This document shows positions 43,736 through 53,166 of a stretch of DNA of 64,000 nt, in pieces; positions within the stretch are counted from its first letter, which is position 1; each line of letters begins with the position of its first letter. A program made the translations under genes and the position numbers. The stretch lies in contig NZ_WVHT01000004.1 of assembly GCF_009834875.1 (NCBI RefSeq), forward strand, positions 1-64,000, in the 5' to 3' direction. The notes under the pieces were generated by a model. It saw only the letters and a program-made list of their open reading frames with translations, was not told the origin of the DNA and ran no database searches. Origin of the DNA: Hufsiella arboris. GTDB lineage: Bacteria > Bacteroidota > Bacteroidia > Sphingobacteriales > Sphingobacteriaceae.

Positions 43736-44638
43736 CTAAAAATAGATCTGATGTGCAACCCGGTAAGTGTTACAATGCGCCTCGACAATGTCGCGGATGT
43801 GAGCCGAATAACCGCCGCCCATGCTTACCTGCACCGGAATATTTCGTTGAAAACACTGCTCAAAAACCATGCGGTCGCGTTCTTTACAGCCCTGCCTGGT
43901 TAAAGCGAGCTTACCCAGTTTATCAGTCTCCAGAACATCGACCCCGGAAAGATAAAATACAAAGTCCGGATGGATCTGATCAAAAAGGCTTGAAAGATTT
44001 TCCTTTAGAATTGATAAATATTCATCATCACCGATGCCATCCTGCAAGCCAATGTCATAATCTGATTTTTCTTTATGAAAAGGGAAATTCTTTTCACCAT
44101 GCATGGAAAATGTAAATACAGCGGGTTCATTCCTGAAAATCTGGGCTGTCCCATTCCCTTGATGAACATCCAGGTCAATAATAAGAACTGAAGAAGCTAT
44201 TCTTTTTTTCAGGAGATATGCAGCTGCGATCGCCTGGTCATTTAACAGGCAAAAACCTTCACCCCAATTGGTACCTGCGTGATGCGTTCCACCAGCCACA
44301 TTGAAAGATACACCGTTTTCTATTGCATGGAAACAACCCTGAACCGTTCCATTTGCAATCCTTGTTTCACGTTCGATGAGTCTGGCAGATAGTGGAAAAC
44401 CTATTCGTCGCTCCTCTTTTGGCGTTACTGTAAGATTTTTTAAGCGATTCCAATAGTCCCTTTCATGAACCAGCAAAATTGTTTCCCCGCCAAGAGGCTC
44501 AGGACTAAATATATTTTCTTCGGTGATTAATCCTTCATGTAATAACTGCCCTGGAATCAGTTCATATTTAACCATAGGAAACCTGTGCCCGGGAGGTAAG
44601 TTATGCGCATAGATCGGATCGTAAGCTATTTTGAGCAC
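43736..44638 (-). CDS. histone deacetylase family protein (acetoin utilization/class II-like deacetylase)
   Basis: About 300 residues from a GTG start at 44638, which gives the family N-terminus VLKIAYDPIYAHNLPPGHRFPM and sits 1 nt after the upstream stop. Zinc-site and catalytic blocks: GGTHHAGTNWGEGFCLLND (His-His), VLIIDLDVHQGNGTAQIF (D-x-H), FYLSGVDVLETDKLG (Asp) and SMGGGYS. Bacterial members deacetylate small amines or lysine side chains. Longer in-frame starts exist at 44665 and 44782 but would run inside the upstream gene. Confidence 0.9.
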   Translation of the reverse strand: MLKIAYDPIYAHNLPPGHRFPMVKYELIPGQLLHEGLITEENIFSPEPLGGETILLVHERDYWNRLKNLTVTPKEERRIGFPLSARLIERETRIANGTVQGCFHAIENGVSFNVAGGTHHAGTNWGEGFCLLNDQAIAAAYLLKKRIASSVLIIDLDVHQGNGTAQIFRNEPAVFTFSMHGEKNFPFHKEKSDYDIGLQDGIGDDEYLSILKENLSSLFDQIHPDFVFYLSGVDVLETDKLGKLALTRQGCKERDRMVFEQCFQRNIPVQVSMGGGYSAHIRDIVEAHCNTYRVAHQIYF

Positions 44639-44639
44639 G

Positions 44640-45461
44640 TCAGATTTGAGCAACTGGTTCGACATGAGAAGAACCCGATCTCGTATTTTTATAGAGTTGA
44701 ATGATCGCCGCCAAAGCGATAAAAACGATTCCGCCCCAGCACGCAAGAATAACATCGTGATAAAGTTGGCCATTGACTTCATTACGTTTCAAAACGATCC
44801 CATAAAGAGCCCATATAACAACTAAGCCAAAAAACACGTTCCGCCTAACCAAAACAACAAATAGCGTTATGAGGCTTGCGATACCGATCATGATGATAGT
44901 CCAGTAAGAATCCGAAATACCCATTCCGCGCCATCCGATGCTTACCAGCCAAGTGCTGATATTCGCTATCGTTGCGATACATATCCACGCGAAATAAATA
45001 CTTAAAGGCCATTGAGTGAAAATACGCGAGTTCGCTGAACGAGAAGGGTCATAAATACTAAGCCGGATATTGATTAGCAATAAAGTGATGAGTTGTATCA
45101 ACATCAATATTACCGAAATAGCCAGCTTTTCGTATAACCAGGCGAAAACCCAGGCAGCGACAGCGAGGTTGTTGATAATAAACAGCCAATTGATTTGCAA
45201 AATCTCAGTTGTTGATTCTTTATTCGCATCGCTGCTGTACGCCTTTCTCAAATGATAAATACAAAAGCCGAGCAGACTTATATAAATCACTCCCCAGATA
45301 GAAAAAGTAATGCCGGTTGGGGCAAAAATGGTTCCGAACTTATCAGAAATACTTCCTATATCACGGCTCCTGAAAATCTTAAACGAACTGAGGTTCGAAA
45401 CAGCGCATGCTACGATAAAAAAAACAATGTTTAACGCCGCTAAAGGTTTTCTTTTTTCCAC
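44640..45461 (-). CDS. TspO/MBR-like tryptophan-rich polytopic membrane protein
   Basis: A 273-residue membrane protein with seven or so hydrophobic segments and many tryptophans. FAPTGITFSIWGVIYISLLGF near residue 50 matches the PxxxFxxWxxIY signature of the tryptophan-rich sensory group, and NNLAVAAWVFAWLYEK plus WPLSIYFAWICIATIANIS follow. It is longer than true TspO (about 160), so it is a related family rather than TspO itself. GTG is the likely start. It is translationally adjacent to the deacetylase gene. Confidence 0.75.
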   Translation of the reverse strand: MEKRKPLAALNIVFFIVACAVSNLSSFKIFRSRDIGSISDKFGTIFAPTGITFSIWGVIYISLLGFCIYHLRKAYSSDANKESTTEILQINWLFIINNLAVAAWVFAWLYEKLAISVILMLIQLITLLLINIRLSIYDPSRSANSRIFTQWPLSIYFAWICIATIANISTWLVSIGWRGMGISDSYWTIIMIGIASLITLFVVLVRRNVFFGLVVIWALYGIVLKRNEVNGQLYHDVILACWGGIVFIALAAIIQLYKNTRSGSSHVEPVAQI

Positions 45462-45513
45462 AATTGGCTTTTAAAATAAACAAGCAAAATAGCTGATTGT
45501 TCAGCGAGTCGGG

Positions 45514-45945
45514 CTATATCTTATAGGCTTGACGGCCAAGCAGCTTCCATGCTGAGCCCTGTTTTTGCCATACAAGTAAAATTCCGAGCTTCACCGTTCC
45601 GGGCTTGCCGCTGTCGGCTGTTTGTGCCTGTAACTGGTGTCTCACTAAGGCAGTTTTGCCTGAGACCACCGTCGTAACATTGCTAAAATCAAGTGTAACA
45701 AAATCCGATTCTTTGGTAACCAAAGAGCTAATAAACTCCGACTTGGTTTGAATCTTACCGCTTGAGTGCCCGTAGCTTAACTGATTAGAGGTGACTTTTT
45801 CCAATACATCTTTATCAGCATTTAACATAGCATTGCGCAGTTGTTCGAGTGCTGCGGACAGCTGCTTTTCACTTTTGGTTTGTGATTTTACTGGTGAAAT
45901 ACTAATAAGCACAAAAAATGCGATTAAAAATGATTTGGCCATCAT
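45514..45945 (-). CDS. secreted NTF2-like protein (DUF4440-type)
   Basis: About 143 residues from the MMAKSFLIAFF start, which gives a signal peptide ending near VKSQ. The rest has the NTF2-like cone-fold pattern: LEQLRNAMLNADKDVLEKVTSNQLSYGHSSGKIQTKSEFI, VVSGKTALVRHQLQAQ, KLGILLVWQKQGSAWKLLGRQAYK. The longer frame (to 45978) overlaps the upstream PAP2 gene. Members are of unknown, possibly ligand-binding or isomerase function. Confidence 0.8.
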   Translation of the reverse strand: MMAKSFLIAFFVLISISPVKSQTKSEKQLSAALEQLRNAMLNADKDVLEKVTSNQLSYGHSSGKIQTKSEFISSLVTKESDFVTLDFSNVTTVVSGKTALVRHQLQAQTADSGKPGTVKLGILLVWQKQGSAWKLLGRQAYKI

Positions 45946-45952
45946 AGATAAA

Positions 45953-46762
45953 TTAAAATGTGCAGGCGAGCGTAGCATATTTGTATTCTGGTGTTATTAC
46001 AGGCGTTAAGGTAAGATTAGTTTTATTTGTTTTCTTATGTAGCTGCGGAACTAAAATTCCGGCGCCAGCTCCAAGTGCGTAACCGAGTAAATTATCAGTA
46101 AGGAAATGCATTCCGGCTTTCGACCGTAAATACGCCACTGATGCGGGAACAATTGCCGCAGCCGCCCAGACATAAGGTTTTGCTTTTGAGTCGGGATTAA
46201 AATCCTGGAAAACTTTTGCCGCAAAAAAAGTTGCCGCCGCTGTTGCTGCCGTATGGCCTGCATAAAATGACCGTCTCGCTCCTGCACTCGTTTTTTTATC
46301 CATAGGCGCATTGTCACTATAAACAAACGGACGATTACGGTTGATTAAGCCCGCCGAATTTGAATATAAAGCGCCGGTGATAGCCATAGTTTCTATATAA
46401 AGTGCGACTATCTGCCCCGCTTTACTTCCTTCATTTTTATTTAGCAGCAAGGCTACGGGCATAGCAAAAGATGCATAAAACGGGTAATAGCTAGCTTTAT
46501 CTGCCGAAGTAGAATAATTTCCTGCTATAAATCTGTCGGTACCATTTACATCGCTTTTTGACACAGAATTCACTTGTTGCTCGGTTAATCCATCTTTGTT
46601 TTTTATAAAAGAAACACCTAAAACTGATAACCCAACTCCTGCGCCAATGATAGGGGCATCAACTTTCCAGCTTGTTTTATATGGAGATTCGGTTTGACTT
46701 TGTGCTTGCTTAAATGATGCTAGAAGAGTTAATCCTAAAAATATCCGGTGTAGTAATTTCAT
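45953..46762 (-). CDS. PAP2 superfamily phosphatase, secreted
   Basis: A 269-residue protein with a signal peptide (FLGLTLLASFKQAQSQ). The PAP2 motifs are partly present: NRNRPFVYSD (the RP motif), FYAGHTAATAAATFFAAK (SGH replaced by AGH), and YLRSKAGMHFLTDNLLG (R...H...D). The change of Ser to Ala in SGH is seen in several Bacteroidota members and does not remove the catalytic histidine. It likely removes phosphate from lipids or undecaprenyl pyrophosphate in the periplasm. Confidence 0.85.
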   Translation of the reverse strand: MKLLHRIFLGLTLLASFKQAQSQTESPYKTSWKVDAPIIGAGVGLSVLGVSFIKNKDGLTEQQVNSVSKSDVNGTDRFIAGNYSTSADKASYYPFYASFAMPVALLLNKNEGSKAGQIVALYIETMAITGALYSNSAGLINRNRPFVYSDNAPMDKKTSAGARRSFYAGHTAATAAATFFAAKVFQDFNPDSKAKPYVWAAAAIVPASVAYLRSKAGMHFLTDNLLGYALGAGAGILVPQLHKKTNKTNLTLTPVITPEYKYATLACTF

Positions 46763-46808
46763 AGTTGTAGTAAATTTGGCTTGAGAACAGCGCTTTCAAA
46801 AGACTGTT

Positions 46809-47219
46809 TTAAGATTCTTGTGAATTAACTGATTCCTGCTCTTCAATTTTAATTTCTTCAACCTTAGTTTCTACGCGGTCTTTTTTGATATTGATGCGTA
46901 AAAACCCAAAAAGACTCATGTAGATATTGGCTATCCATACCAGTGAAAAGCCGGCCAAAACATATCCTTTCCAATTATCCAGCAACAAATGATAGTCGGT
47001 AAAAAACAAGGCTGCAACGGTAACATAATGACTAAAGCAGTATTCGCAGGTAAAAAGATAAAAGAACTTACGCTTCCAGACGGAGTTACAATCATTGCTT
47101 AACCTTTCACAAAACTCCCTTGGTTCACGAAAGACTTCCTCATGTGTCACTGTCCATGCAATGCAGGCGATCGGTACGGCTAACAGGAAAAGCCAGATTA
47201 TTTGAGTCGATAAATCCAT
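46809..47219 (-). CDS. hypothetical membrane protein with a CxxC-SH segment
   Basis: A 136-residue protein with an N-terminal membrane segment (IIWLFLLAVPIACIAWTV), a cytosolic loop, the segment FTCEYCFSHYVTVAALFF, a further membrane segment and an acidic, charged tail (KKDRVETKVEEIKIEEQES). The C-x-x-C-x-S-H-Y/W pattern recurs in DUF1360-like membrane proteins, but the match is too short for a firm call. Monocistronic. Confidence 0.65.
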   Translation of the reverse strand: MDLSTQIIWLFLLAVPIACIAWTVTHEEVFREPREFCERLSNDCNSVWKRKFFYLFTCEYCFSHYVTVAALFFTDYHLLLDNWKGYVLAGFSLVWIANIYMSLFGFLRINIKKDRVETKVEEIKIEEQESVNSQES

Positions 47220-47325
47220 AAACGAGAAATATTACACAATACACGACACATTAAATTATTGTTTCACCGATAGTTAAAAACCTCTAAAACCCAAAACGTA
47301 TATTTAATCAGATTGACAACGATAC

Positions 47326-47844
47326 ATGGAACAAGAGCCGTATGACAAGCGAAAAAACAATGAATTTGAGCCGGAAACAGAAAAACGAATCTGGTGGATA
47401 GTGCTCTCACTAAGCTGTGTTTACATTTATCAGTTCATTGTTAACGAAGGGCTTTTTCAATCGGTTCTGACATCACTGTTGCAGCATAAGCAGCATGTAC
47501 TATATCATTTGATACGATATATTTTACCTGTTCCCGCATTGATTCTGCTTTTTAAGCGAAGAAGGTCCGGTTGGTTTCTGACCTACATTTATCTCATCGT
47601 AAACATAACTATCCAGCTTTTTTTACTGGGACGCGAATTTAGCTACCAGTATAATGTAACGAGTTTGGTAAGCCGGTTGCTGAGCCTGCTTATTGTTATC
47701 GGGATCGAGCTGACTAGTGTAGCTTTTATAATCCATCACTCAATGCTTTCCTTCTTCCGAATAAAAAACAAGTGGTGGTTTAATATCGCTGTAAGCGCCT
47801 GCATTGTTACTTCAATTAGCATTATCTATTCCTGGTATTTTTAA
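47326..47844 (+). CDS. hypothetical membrane protein, four membrane segments
   Basis: A 172-residue protein with a charged N-terminus (YDKRKNNEFEPETEKR) and four hydrophobic segments (WWIVLSLSCVYIYQFIV, a second near residue 58, a third near 90, and the last near 150 ending IIYSWYF). No known motif. It is the first of three plus-strand small genes here, but 47864 has its own -7 box. Confidence 0.65.
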   Translation: MEQEPYDKRKNNEFEPETEKRIWWIVLSLSCVYIYQFIVNEGLFQSVLTSLLQHKQHVLYHLIRYILPVPALILLFKRRRSGWFLTYIYLIVNITIQLFLLGREFSYQYNVTSLVSRLLSLLIVIGIELTSVAFIIHHSMLSFFRIKNKWWFNIAVSACIVTSISIIYSWYF

Positions 47845-47851
47845 CAGTGCG

Positions 47852-47859
47852 TATATTTG
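47852..47859 (+). promoter_or_regulatory. -7 box for the 75-residue protein gene
   Basis: TATATTTG, ending 4 nt before the ATG at 47864; this implies a leaderless or nearly leaderless mRNA. Confidence 0.5.
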
Positions 47860-47863
47860 AGCG

Positions 47864-48091
47864 ATGAAAGAACCATTCGACATAGAGATTAACGGCATCG
47901 ATTACGCGGTTTTCCCTGAAGAAGGCGATGTATATACAATTTTTAAAGATGGTGAAGAATTCGTTAAAATCCTGAAAGACACCGAAAACCATTGGTTGAA
48001 ATTAGATAATGAAACGGACCTTCCATTGTTTATTGAGGATGAAGAAGTTAACCGTATCGGTAGAGAAATCGAAAAAGAAACAGGCGAATAA
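47864..48091 (+). CDS. hypothetical acidic protein, 75 residues
   Basis: A small, very acidic cytosolic protein (starts MKEPFDIEINGIDYAVFPEEGD, ends EVNRIGREIEKETGE). No motif is recognised, but the pattern of a small beta-rich domain with a C-terminal helix is common in Bacteroidota hypotheticals. A -7 box lies directly upstream. Confidence 0.65.
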   Translation: MKEPFDIEINGIDYAVFPEEGDVYTIFKDGEEFVKILKDTENHWLKLDNETDLPLFIEDEEVNRIGREIEKETGE

Positions 48092-48159
48092 TTAGCCGCG
48101 TTTTTTTGGAAACGGAAAACCTTTTCAACAGGATTGCGTTTTCAGACAAAAAATCTAAC

Positions 48160-48330
48160 ATGATCTTCAAGAAAAACGACAAAGTTACCACCCCTTCCGG
48201 CTACGGCCTGGTTAATAAAGATCAGGAAGCCAATGAAGTTGAAGTTAAAATTACTCAAACCGGCGAGATCGAAACTTTTAATGAAGAAGATATCGATTAC
48301 GACATCTCGCCAGAGCCGCTTCCTGATTAA
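48160..48330 (+). CDS. hypothetical small acidic protein, 56 residues
   Basis: Encodes MIFKKNDKVTTPSGYGLV, then a short acidic beta-rich domain ending PEPLPD. The KKNDKVTTPSGYGLV start looks like a small SH3-like barrel. I prefer the ATG at 48160 over the TTG at 48106, which would add 18 residues without family support. The stop overlaps that of the convergent NlpC/P60 gene by 4 bp. Confidence 0.55.
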   Translation: MIFKKNDKVTTPSGYGLVNKDQEANEVEVKITQTGEIETFNEEDIDYDISPEPLPD

Positions 48331-48899
48331 TCAGGAACCTGCACTGAAGACATCGCTTTGGGAGATCCCGCTCGTGAAAAATATTTATAATACCAGGGAT
48401 CTTTCAAATCGCTGATGATAACTCCCTTCGAGGTCGATGCATGCACAAACTTATTATTCCGAAGATATACGCCAACGTGGCTATATTTTTGGCCACCGAA
48501 ATCAAAAAATACAAGATCGCCTTCCTGTAAATCTTCCTCATATTTTCGCTTAACCGTCGCGGCCATTTGCTTAGCGATCCGCGGAAGCGAAGTGTCGTAA
48601 ATTTCTCTTTCCAAAAGCGTGGTAAATCCTGAACAGTCAACGCCGTTTTTATCCATCCCGTTTGAACGATAAGGAACGCCCATCCACTCATCGATAAATT
48701 TATAAAGCTTCTCGTTTTTTATATCCCGTCCGGAAACGTTCAAAATCTCAGCATAACGCTCTTTAACACTACCCGAAAGTTTTTTTGTTCCACGAAGGTC
48801 GCTTGCATCTGTCAGCAGCTTTTTACTTTTGCAAGCCGTACCGAAAATCAGGAGAAACAAAAAAAGTATAAGGACAGCGCGATTTCTTGAACGTATCAT
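48327..48899 (-). CDS. NlpC/P60 family peptidoglycan endopeptidase, lipoprotein
   Basis: About 190 residues from MIRSRNRAVLILFLFLLIFG, with a lipobox (FGTAC) and a basic stretch KSKKLL. The catalytic C40 domain has KNGVDCSGFTTLLEREIY (nucleophile Cys in DCSG), KYSHVGVYLRNNKFVHASTS (catalytic His and downstream polar residue) and LQEGDLVFFDFGG. Such enzymes cut the D-Glu-mDAP bond of stem peptides. The 48947 start would put 16 residues before the signal peptide. Confidence 0.9.
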   Translation of the reverse strand: MIRSRNRAVLILFLFLLIFGTACKSKKLLTDASDLRGTKKLSGSVKERYAEILNVSGRDIKNEKLYKFIDEWMGVPYRSNGMDKNGVDCSGFTTLLEREIYDTSLPRIAKQMAATVKRKYEEDLQEGDLVFFDFGGQKYSHVGVYLRNNKFVHASTSKGVIISDLKDPWYYKYFSRAGSPKAMSSVQVPD

Positions 48900-48982
48900 A
48901 GTACAAGATCGCAAGGTACACTTTTGCGGCAACCTGATTTTACTCACAGCTGTGGAAAAGGCTATTTCCAGAAATTGACGTC

Positions 48983-50026
48983 TTATTTCCTTACTACTCT
49001 TCTGATCGCGTTGTTTTCGTAATCCGCTATATACATAACATCACCTTTTATAGAAATTCCATACGGATAATGAAATTGCGCATATTTTAAAAGTCCGTCG
49101 GTATATCCATTGCCATGCGGGCCAAGCATTCTTTGTTCACCGCCGGTTGTTTGAACAAAGCCTATCGTATTATTAGTATTGGTTACGAAAATATTTGTTT
49201 CCGGAGTTGGATTGAAGTAGTTGTCCTTTTTCGCAAGTGCAAAATCCAGGATTTGGACATCGTCCAGCGCTTTAAATACCGTGCTCACTCTGCCGTATTG
49301 ATTGATGCGGCGAATATAACGTCCAGGTTCGAATGCCCCTGAGTTCGGTCCAAAAGATCTGCCATCAACAAAATAAATAAAACCATCGCCACCGTATTTA
49401 ATACTTGTGGGATTGGTAAGCCTGACTGCGGCACCAATTCCATCCATTGTTCCCGGATATCCGTTACCCGCAATCACAGTTGAAGTTCCATCAGGTGTTA
49501 CTTTAATGATCCGATGGTGATAGGAATCGGTAATGTAAGCCGTACCGTCATCAAGAACTGCCATGTCGGTGGGCTGATACAATTCCTGGGATGTTTGGAT
49601 GGCAGGCAGTATTCGGCCGTCAGACGAAAATCTTGCTATACCTCTTGTGGCGTCTTTACACATAACGAAAACATCGCCATTCTTCCCCACTTTGATTCCG
49701 AAAGGATGGCCTGCCACTTTCGCAAACAGGCTGACGGTCGAGCCTTTAACCCGGTAAACTTCATTACTTTTGCTCGCGGTGGCGTACAGTGTTCCATCTT
49801 CTCCTGTGGCGACCCTGCTGATACCTTTATCTGAAACAAATTTGACAACCGTACTTACTACAAAAGAGTCTGACACGACAGAAGTTTTGTCGGTGTTTTT
49901 TGTTACCGCTAAAGTTGAACTATCCGCGGCAGACGAAAGAACATCGTCTTTCTTACAATTTGAAAAAGAAGCAACGAAAATAGCGGCGCTAGCTACAGCT
50001 ATTACTCTGAATATCTCACGTTTCAT
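48983..50026 (-). CDS. NHL-repeat lipoprotein 1
   Basis: A 347-residue protein with a signal peptide and a lipobox-like end (ASFSNCKKDD). NHL beta-propeller repeats are evident: GISRVATGEDGTLYATASKSNEVYRV, GIKVGKNGDVFVMC, PTDMAVLDDGTAYITDSYHHRIIKVTPDGT, and GISIKGDVMYIADYENNAIRRVVRK at the end. The residues after Cys (KKDD) resemble the Bacteroidota surface-export signal, so it may face outside. It is a distant paralogue of the genes at 58591 and 60073 and of the decayed copy at 53167. Confidence 0.82.
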   Translation of the reverse strand: MKREIFRVIAVASAAIFVASFSNCKKDDVLSSAADSSTLAVTKNTDKTSVVSDSFVVSTVVKFVSDKGISRVATGEDGTLYATASKSNEVYRVKGSTVSLFAKVAGHPFGIKVGKNGDVFVMCKDATRGIARFSSDGRILPAIQTSQELYQPTDMAVLDDGTAYITDSYHHRIIKVTPDGTSTVIAGNGYPGTMDGIGAAVRLTNPTSIKYGGDGFIYFVDGRSFGPNSGAFEPGRYIRRINQYGRVSTVFKALDDVQILDFALAKKDNYFNPTPETNIFVTNTNNTIGFVQTTGGEQRMLGPHGNGYTDGLLKYAQFHYPYGISIKGDVMYIADYENNAIRRVVRK

Positions 50027-50238
50027 TAGAATATAATTTGGTATTTGTAAAGCTAGGGATATAGCTTTTCTATATATAGAGGCCGGTCAAATTGTGAAAA
50101 TTTTGAGAATTTTTCCTAACGTTCTTAAATACACTGAGATAAAAAAAGTGGCCGTTTCCCGTGCAAGAATATATGAATAAGCGAAATATATGGAGACGTC
50201 AGTATTCACATTGCAGCTCGTATGCCTGGCAATATTGA

Positions 50239-52848
50239 TCAGCCCTTTAACACCCTTTGTATCTCATCCAATTTCATCAGCGCTTCAACCGGCGTCAGCG
50301 TGTTTACATCAAGATTATTCAGCACATCGCGAATCTTAACCAGGACAGGATCGTCGATTGAAAACATTTGAAGCTGGTATGCCTGCTGCTGGACTTTTTT
50401 AATACTGTCCTTGATATGCTCGCCGCCGGTCCTCTCCTGTTCCAGGCGTTTCAAAATTTCATTCGCGCGACCGATAAGTTTCTGCGGCATACCGGCCATC
50501 TTGGCTACATGAATACCGAAACTATGCTCGCTTCCGCCGGGCACCAGCTTGCGCAGGAAAATTACTTTATTGGCTACTTCGCGCACCGAAACATTGAAAT
50601 TTTTGATCCTGGGAAATGAGTTCGATAATTCATTCAGCTCATGGTAGTGCGTCGCGAATAAGGTTTTGGCTCTTGCCGTTTGGTGATTGTGTAAATATTC
50701 GGCAATTGACCAGGCAATCGAAATACCATCATAGGTGGAAGTGCCACGGCCGATTTCATCCAACAAGATTAAACTTCGGTCGGACAAATTATTTAAGATA
50801 CTGGCCGTTTCGTTCATCTCCACCATAAACGTCGATTCACCGGAAGATAAATTATCGGAAGCTCCTACCCTCGTGAAAATTTTATCGACAAGGCCGATTT
50901 TCGCCTCCTTCACCGGTACAAAGCAGCCCATCTGCGCCATCAGCACAATTAAACCGGTTTGACGTAATAACGCCGATTTACCGGCCATATTCGGACCGGT
51001 GATGATAATAATCTGCTGACTTTCGCCGTCCAGGTATACATCGTTCGTGATATATTCCTCACCGGTCGGCAAATGTTTCTCGATAACCGGGTGCCGGCCG
51101 CCCTTGATATCCAGGACATTTTCGTCGAGCAATTCCGGCTTTACGTAATAATTTTTAATCGCGACGGTAGCAAAACACAGCAGCACGTCAAGCTGAGCAA
51201 CGAGCTGCGCATTTAGCTGTACCGGTTTAATATATTCCAGCAGATCCGCCAGCAAAGAAATATACAACCTCGTTTCCAGCGCATTGATTTTCTCTTCGGC
51301 CCCTAAAATCTGATCTTCATATTCCTTTAGCTCAGGCGTGATATAACGCTCGGCGTTCACCAGCGTTTGCTTCCGTATCCATTCTGCCGGCACTTTATCC
51401 TTATGAGAATGAGTCACCTCGAGGTAATAGCCAAATACATTATTAAAGGCAATTTTCAGCGAAGGGATGCCGGTCGCTTCTGCTTCGCGGCGCTGGATTT
51501 CCACCAGGTAGTCCTTGCCGCCGAAAGCGATCTTTCGCAGCCTGTCAAGCTCTTCATCAACGCCGGATGCGATTACATTTCCCTTGTTCAGCAAGGCAGG
51601 CGGCTCAGCATGCATTTCTTTCTCAATCCGGTCACGGATAAGTATGCAGGGATTCAGCTGCTCACCAATTACTTTTAAAGCATTATTATCCGATGCATCG
51701 CAAACTGTCTTTATAGCCTCGATCGAATGCAACGCGCGTTTCAACTGGCAAACTTCCCGCGGATTTGCTTTCTGTAAACCGATTTTTGAAATGAGCCGTT
51801 CAAGATCGCCGATCTGTTTCAACTCATTCGAAAGTTGCTCCCGTAATTCCTCGTGTTTTGTGAAATACTCCACCACGTCCAGCCTGGCCTGTACCGGTTT
51901 CTTTTCTTTCAGCGGCATTACGATCCAGCGGCGCAGCAAGCGTCCGCCCATCGGCGAGCAGGTATGATCCAGAACGTCGACCAGCGTCCGCGCGTTTTCA
52001 TTTGCCGAGCCGATCAGTTCCAGGTTACGGATCGTAAAGCGGTCGAGCCACATGTAACGATCTTCTTCGATTCTTGAGATAGAGGAGATATGCTGCAGGT
52101 TGCGGTGCTCAGTTTCGTTGAGGTAATGAAGTGCTACGCCGGCTGCAGTTATCCCCGCTGTTAAACGTTCAATACCAAAGCCTTTCAGCGACTTTACCTC
52201 GAAATGTTTAAGCAGATTTTCAGAAGCATAGTCGCCGGAATAAGGCCATTCGTCCAGTGTATAAGTGTAATATTTATCGCCAAAAGCCTCAATAAAATCC
52301 CTGTGACGGCTCTTCTGAAAGATCAGCTCGCTCGGCCTGAAGCTCTGAAGCAATTTGTCGATATATTGCTGATTTCCTTGCGCAACCATGAACTCACCGG
52401 TTGAAATATCGATAAGCGCGATACCGATGATACTCTTATCAAAGAAAAGCGAAGCCAGGTAGTTGTTCGACTTTTGGTTCAGGATATTGTCATTATAGGC
52501 CACACCAGGTGTTACCAGTTCGGTCACCCCGCGCTTAACGATGGTTTTAACAGTCTTCGGATCCTCTAGCTGATCGCAAATAGCTACCCTTTGGCCAGCT
52601 CTTACCAGTTTCGGCAGATAAGTCTCCAGCGAATGGTGCGGAAACCCAGCCAGTTCAATATGCGTCGCAGCACCATTGGCCCGCCTTGTAAGTACGATTC
52701 CTAATATCCCAGATGCTTTGATGGCATCTTCCCCAAATGTCTCATAAAAATCTCCCACACGGAACAACAGCAAGGCGCCGGGATATTTCGCCTTGATGGT
52801 GTTATATTGCTGCATTAAAGGGGTTTCTTTCGTCGCGCTCTTTGCCAA
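50239..52848 (-). CDS. mutS: DNA mismatch repair protein MutS
   Basis: MutS (869 residues) recognises mismatches. Domain order: mismatch-binding domain with the [11 protein letters not shown] phenylalanine-glutamate motif near residue 30, connector, lever helices, clamp, and the ABC ATPase with [18 protein letters not shown] (Walker A), [31 protein letters not shown] and the [10 protein letters not shown] histidine. The start seems to be TTG at 52848 ([14 protein letters not shown] fits family N-termini). A G-rich plus-strand tract lies about 100 bp upstream. Confidence 0.96.
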   Translation of the reverse strand: MAKSATKETPLMQQYNTIKAKYPGALLLFRVGDFYETFGEDAIKASGILGIVLTRRANGAATHIELAGFPHHSLETYLPKLVRAGQRVAICDQLEDPKTVKTIVKRGVTELVTPGVAYNDNILNQKSNNYLASLFFDKSIIGIALIDISTGEFMVAQGNQQYIDKLLQSFRPSELIFQKSRHRDFIEAFGDKYYTYTLDEWPYSGDYASENLLKHFEVKSLKGFGIERLTAGITAAGVALHYLNETEHRNLQHISSISRIEEDRYMWLDRFTIRNLELIGSANENARTLVDVLDHTCSPMGGRLLRRWIVMPLKEKKPVQARLDVVEYFTKHEELREQLSNELKQIGDLERLISKIGLQKANPREVCQLKRALHSIEAIKTVCDASDNNALKVIGEQLNPCILIRDRIEKEMHAEPPALLNKGNVIASGVDEELDRLRKIAFGGKDYLVEIQRREAEATGIPSLKIAFNNVFGYYLEVTHSHKDKVPAEWIRKQTLVNAERYITPELKEYEDQILGAEEKINALETRLYISLLADLLEYIKPVQLNAQLVAQLDVLLCFATVAIKNYYVKPELLDENVLDIKGGRHPVIEKHLPTGEEYITNDVYLDGESQQIIIITGPNMAGKSALLRQTGLIVLMAQMGCFVPVKEAKIGLVDKIFTRVGASDNLSSGESTFMVEMNETASILNNLSDRSLILLDEIGRGTSTYDGISIAWSIAEYLHNHQTARAKTLFATHYHELNELSNSFPRIKNFNVSVREVANKVIFLRKLVPGGSEHSFGIHVAKMAGMPQKLIGRANEILKRLEQERTGGEHIKDSIKKVQQQAYQLQMFSIDDPVLVKIRDVLNNLDVNTLTPVEALMKLDEIQRVLKG

Positions 52849-52920
52849 GGTATTTGATTAAACGCGCTAAATTAAATTATTGGGATTGGTTTATCGGGAT
52901 TGTTGAAAAATCGGGGATTG

Positions 52921-52990
52921 TGGATGGGGGAAAGGATTGATGGGGAGCGGGAAATGGGTTTGGGGAAATGGGTTTAGGGAAATGGGTAGA
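52921..52990 (+). other. G-quadruplex-type tract upstream of mutS
   Basis: Between 52949 and 52986 six runs of three or four G (starting 52949, 52956, 52962, 52970, 52977, 52984) are separated by 3-4 nt loops, formed by a repeated GGGAAATGGGTTT unit. This satisfies the standard G3+N1-7 quadruplex rule. More G runs lie just before (52926-52930, 52942-52945). The intergenic 52861-53166 holds nothing else I can name. Confidence 0.6.
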
Positions 52991-53166
52991 ACAATTCGTC
53001 GTTCCGGAACTGGCCCCCGTTGTTGTTGTTCGGGAAAGTTTGTGGATATACAAATGATAAATTATAATTCTATTGCTTTTAAAAGCAAGTGTCAGTTCAG
53101 CACACTTTTAAGAGCCGCTGAGCGACAAACATACGCCTGCCGCACAAAACTAAAACTCACACTTAG

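Noticed and set aside
43591-44115. 174-codon plus-strand ORF overlapping the deacetylase gene
   Set aside because: It runs antisense to a well-supported HDAC-family gene and has a proline/arginine-rich, shadow-like composition.
48106-48159. TTG start at 48106 for the 56-residue protein
   Set aside because: The added residues do not resemble a natural N-terminus, no promoter box is near, and an ATG with a domain-like start lies at 48160.
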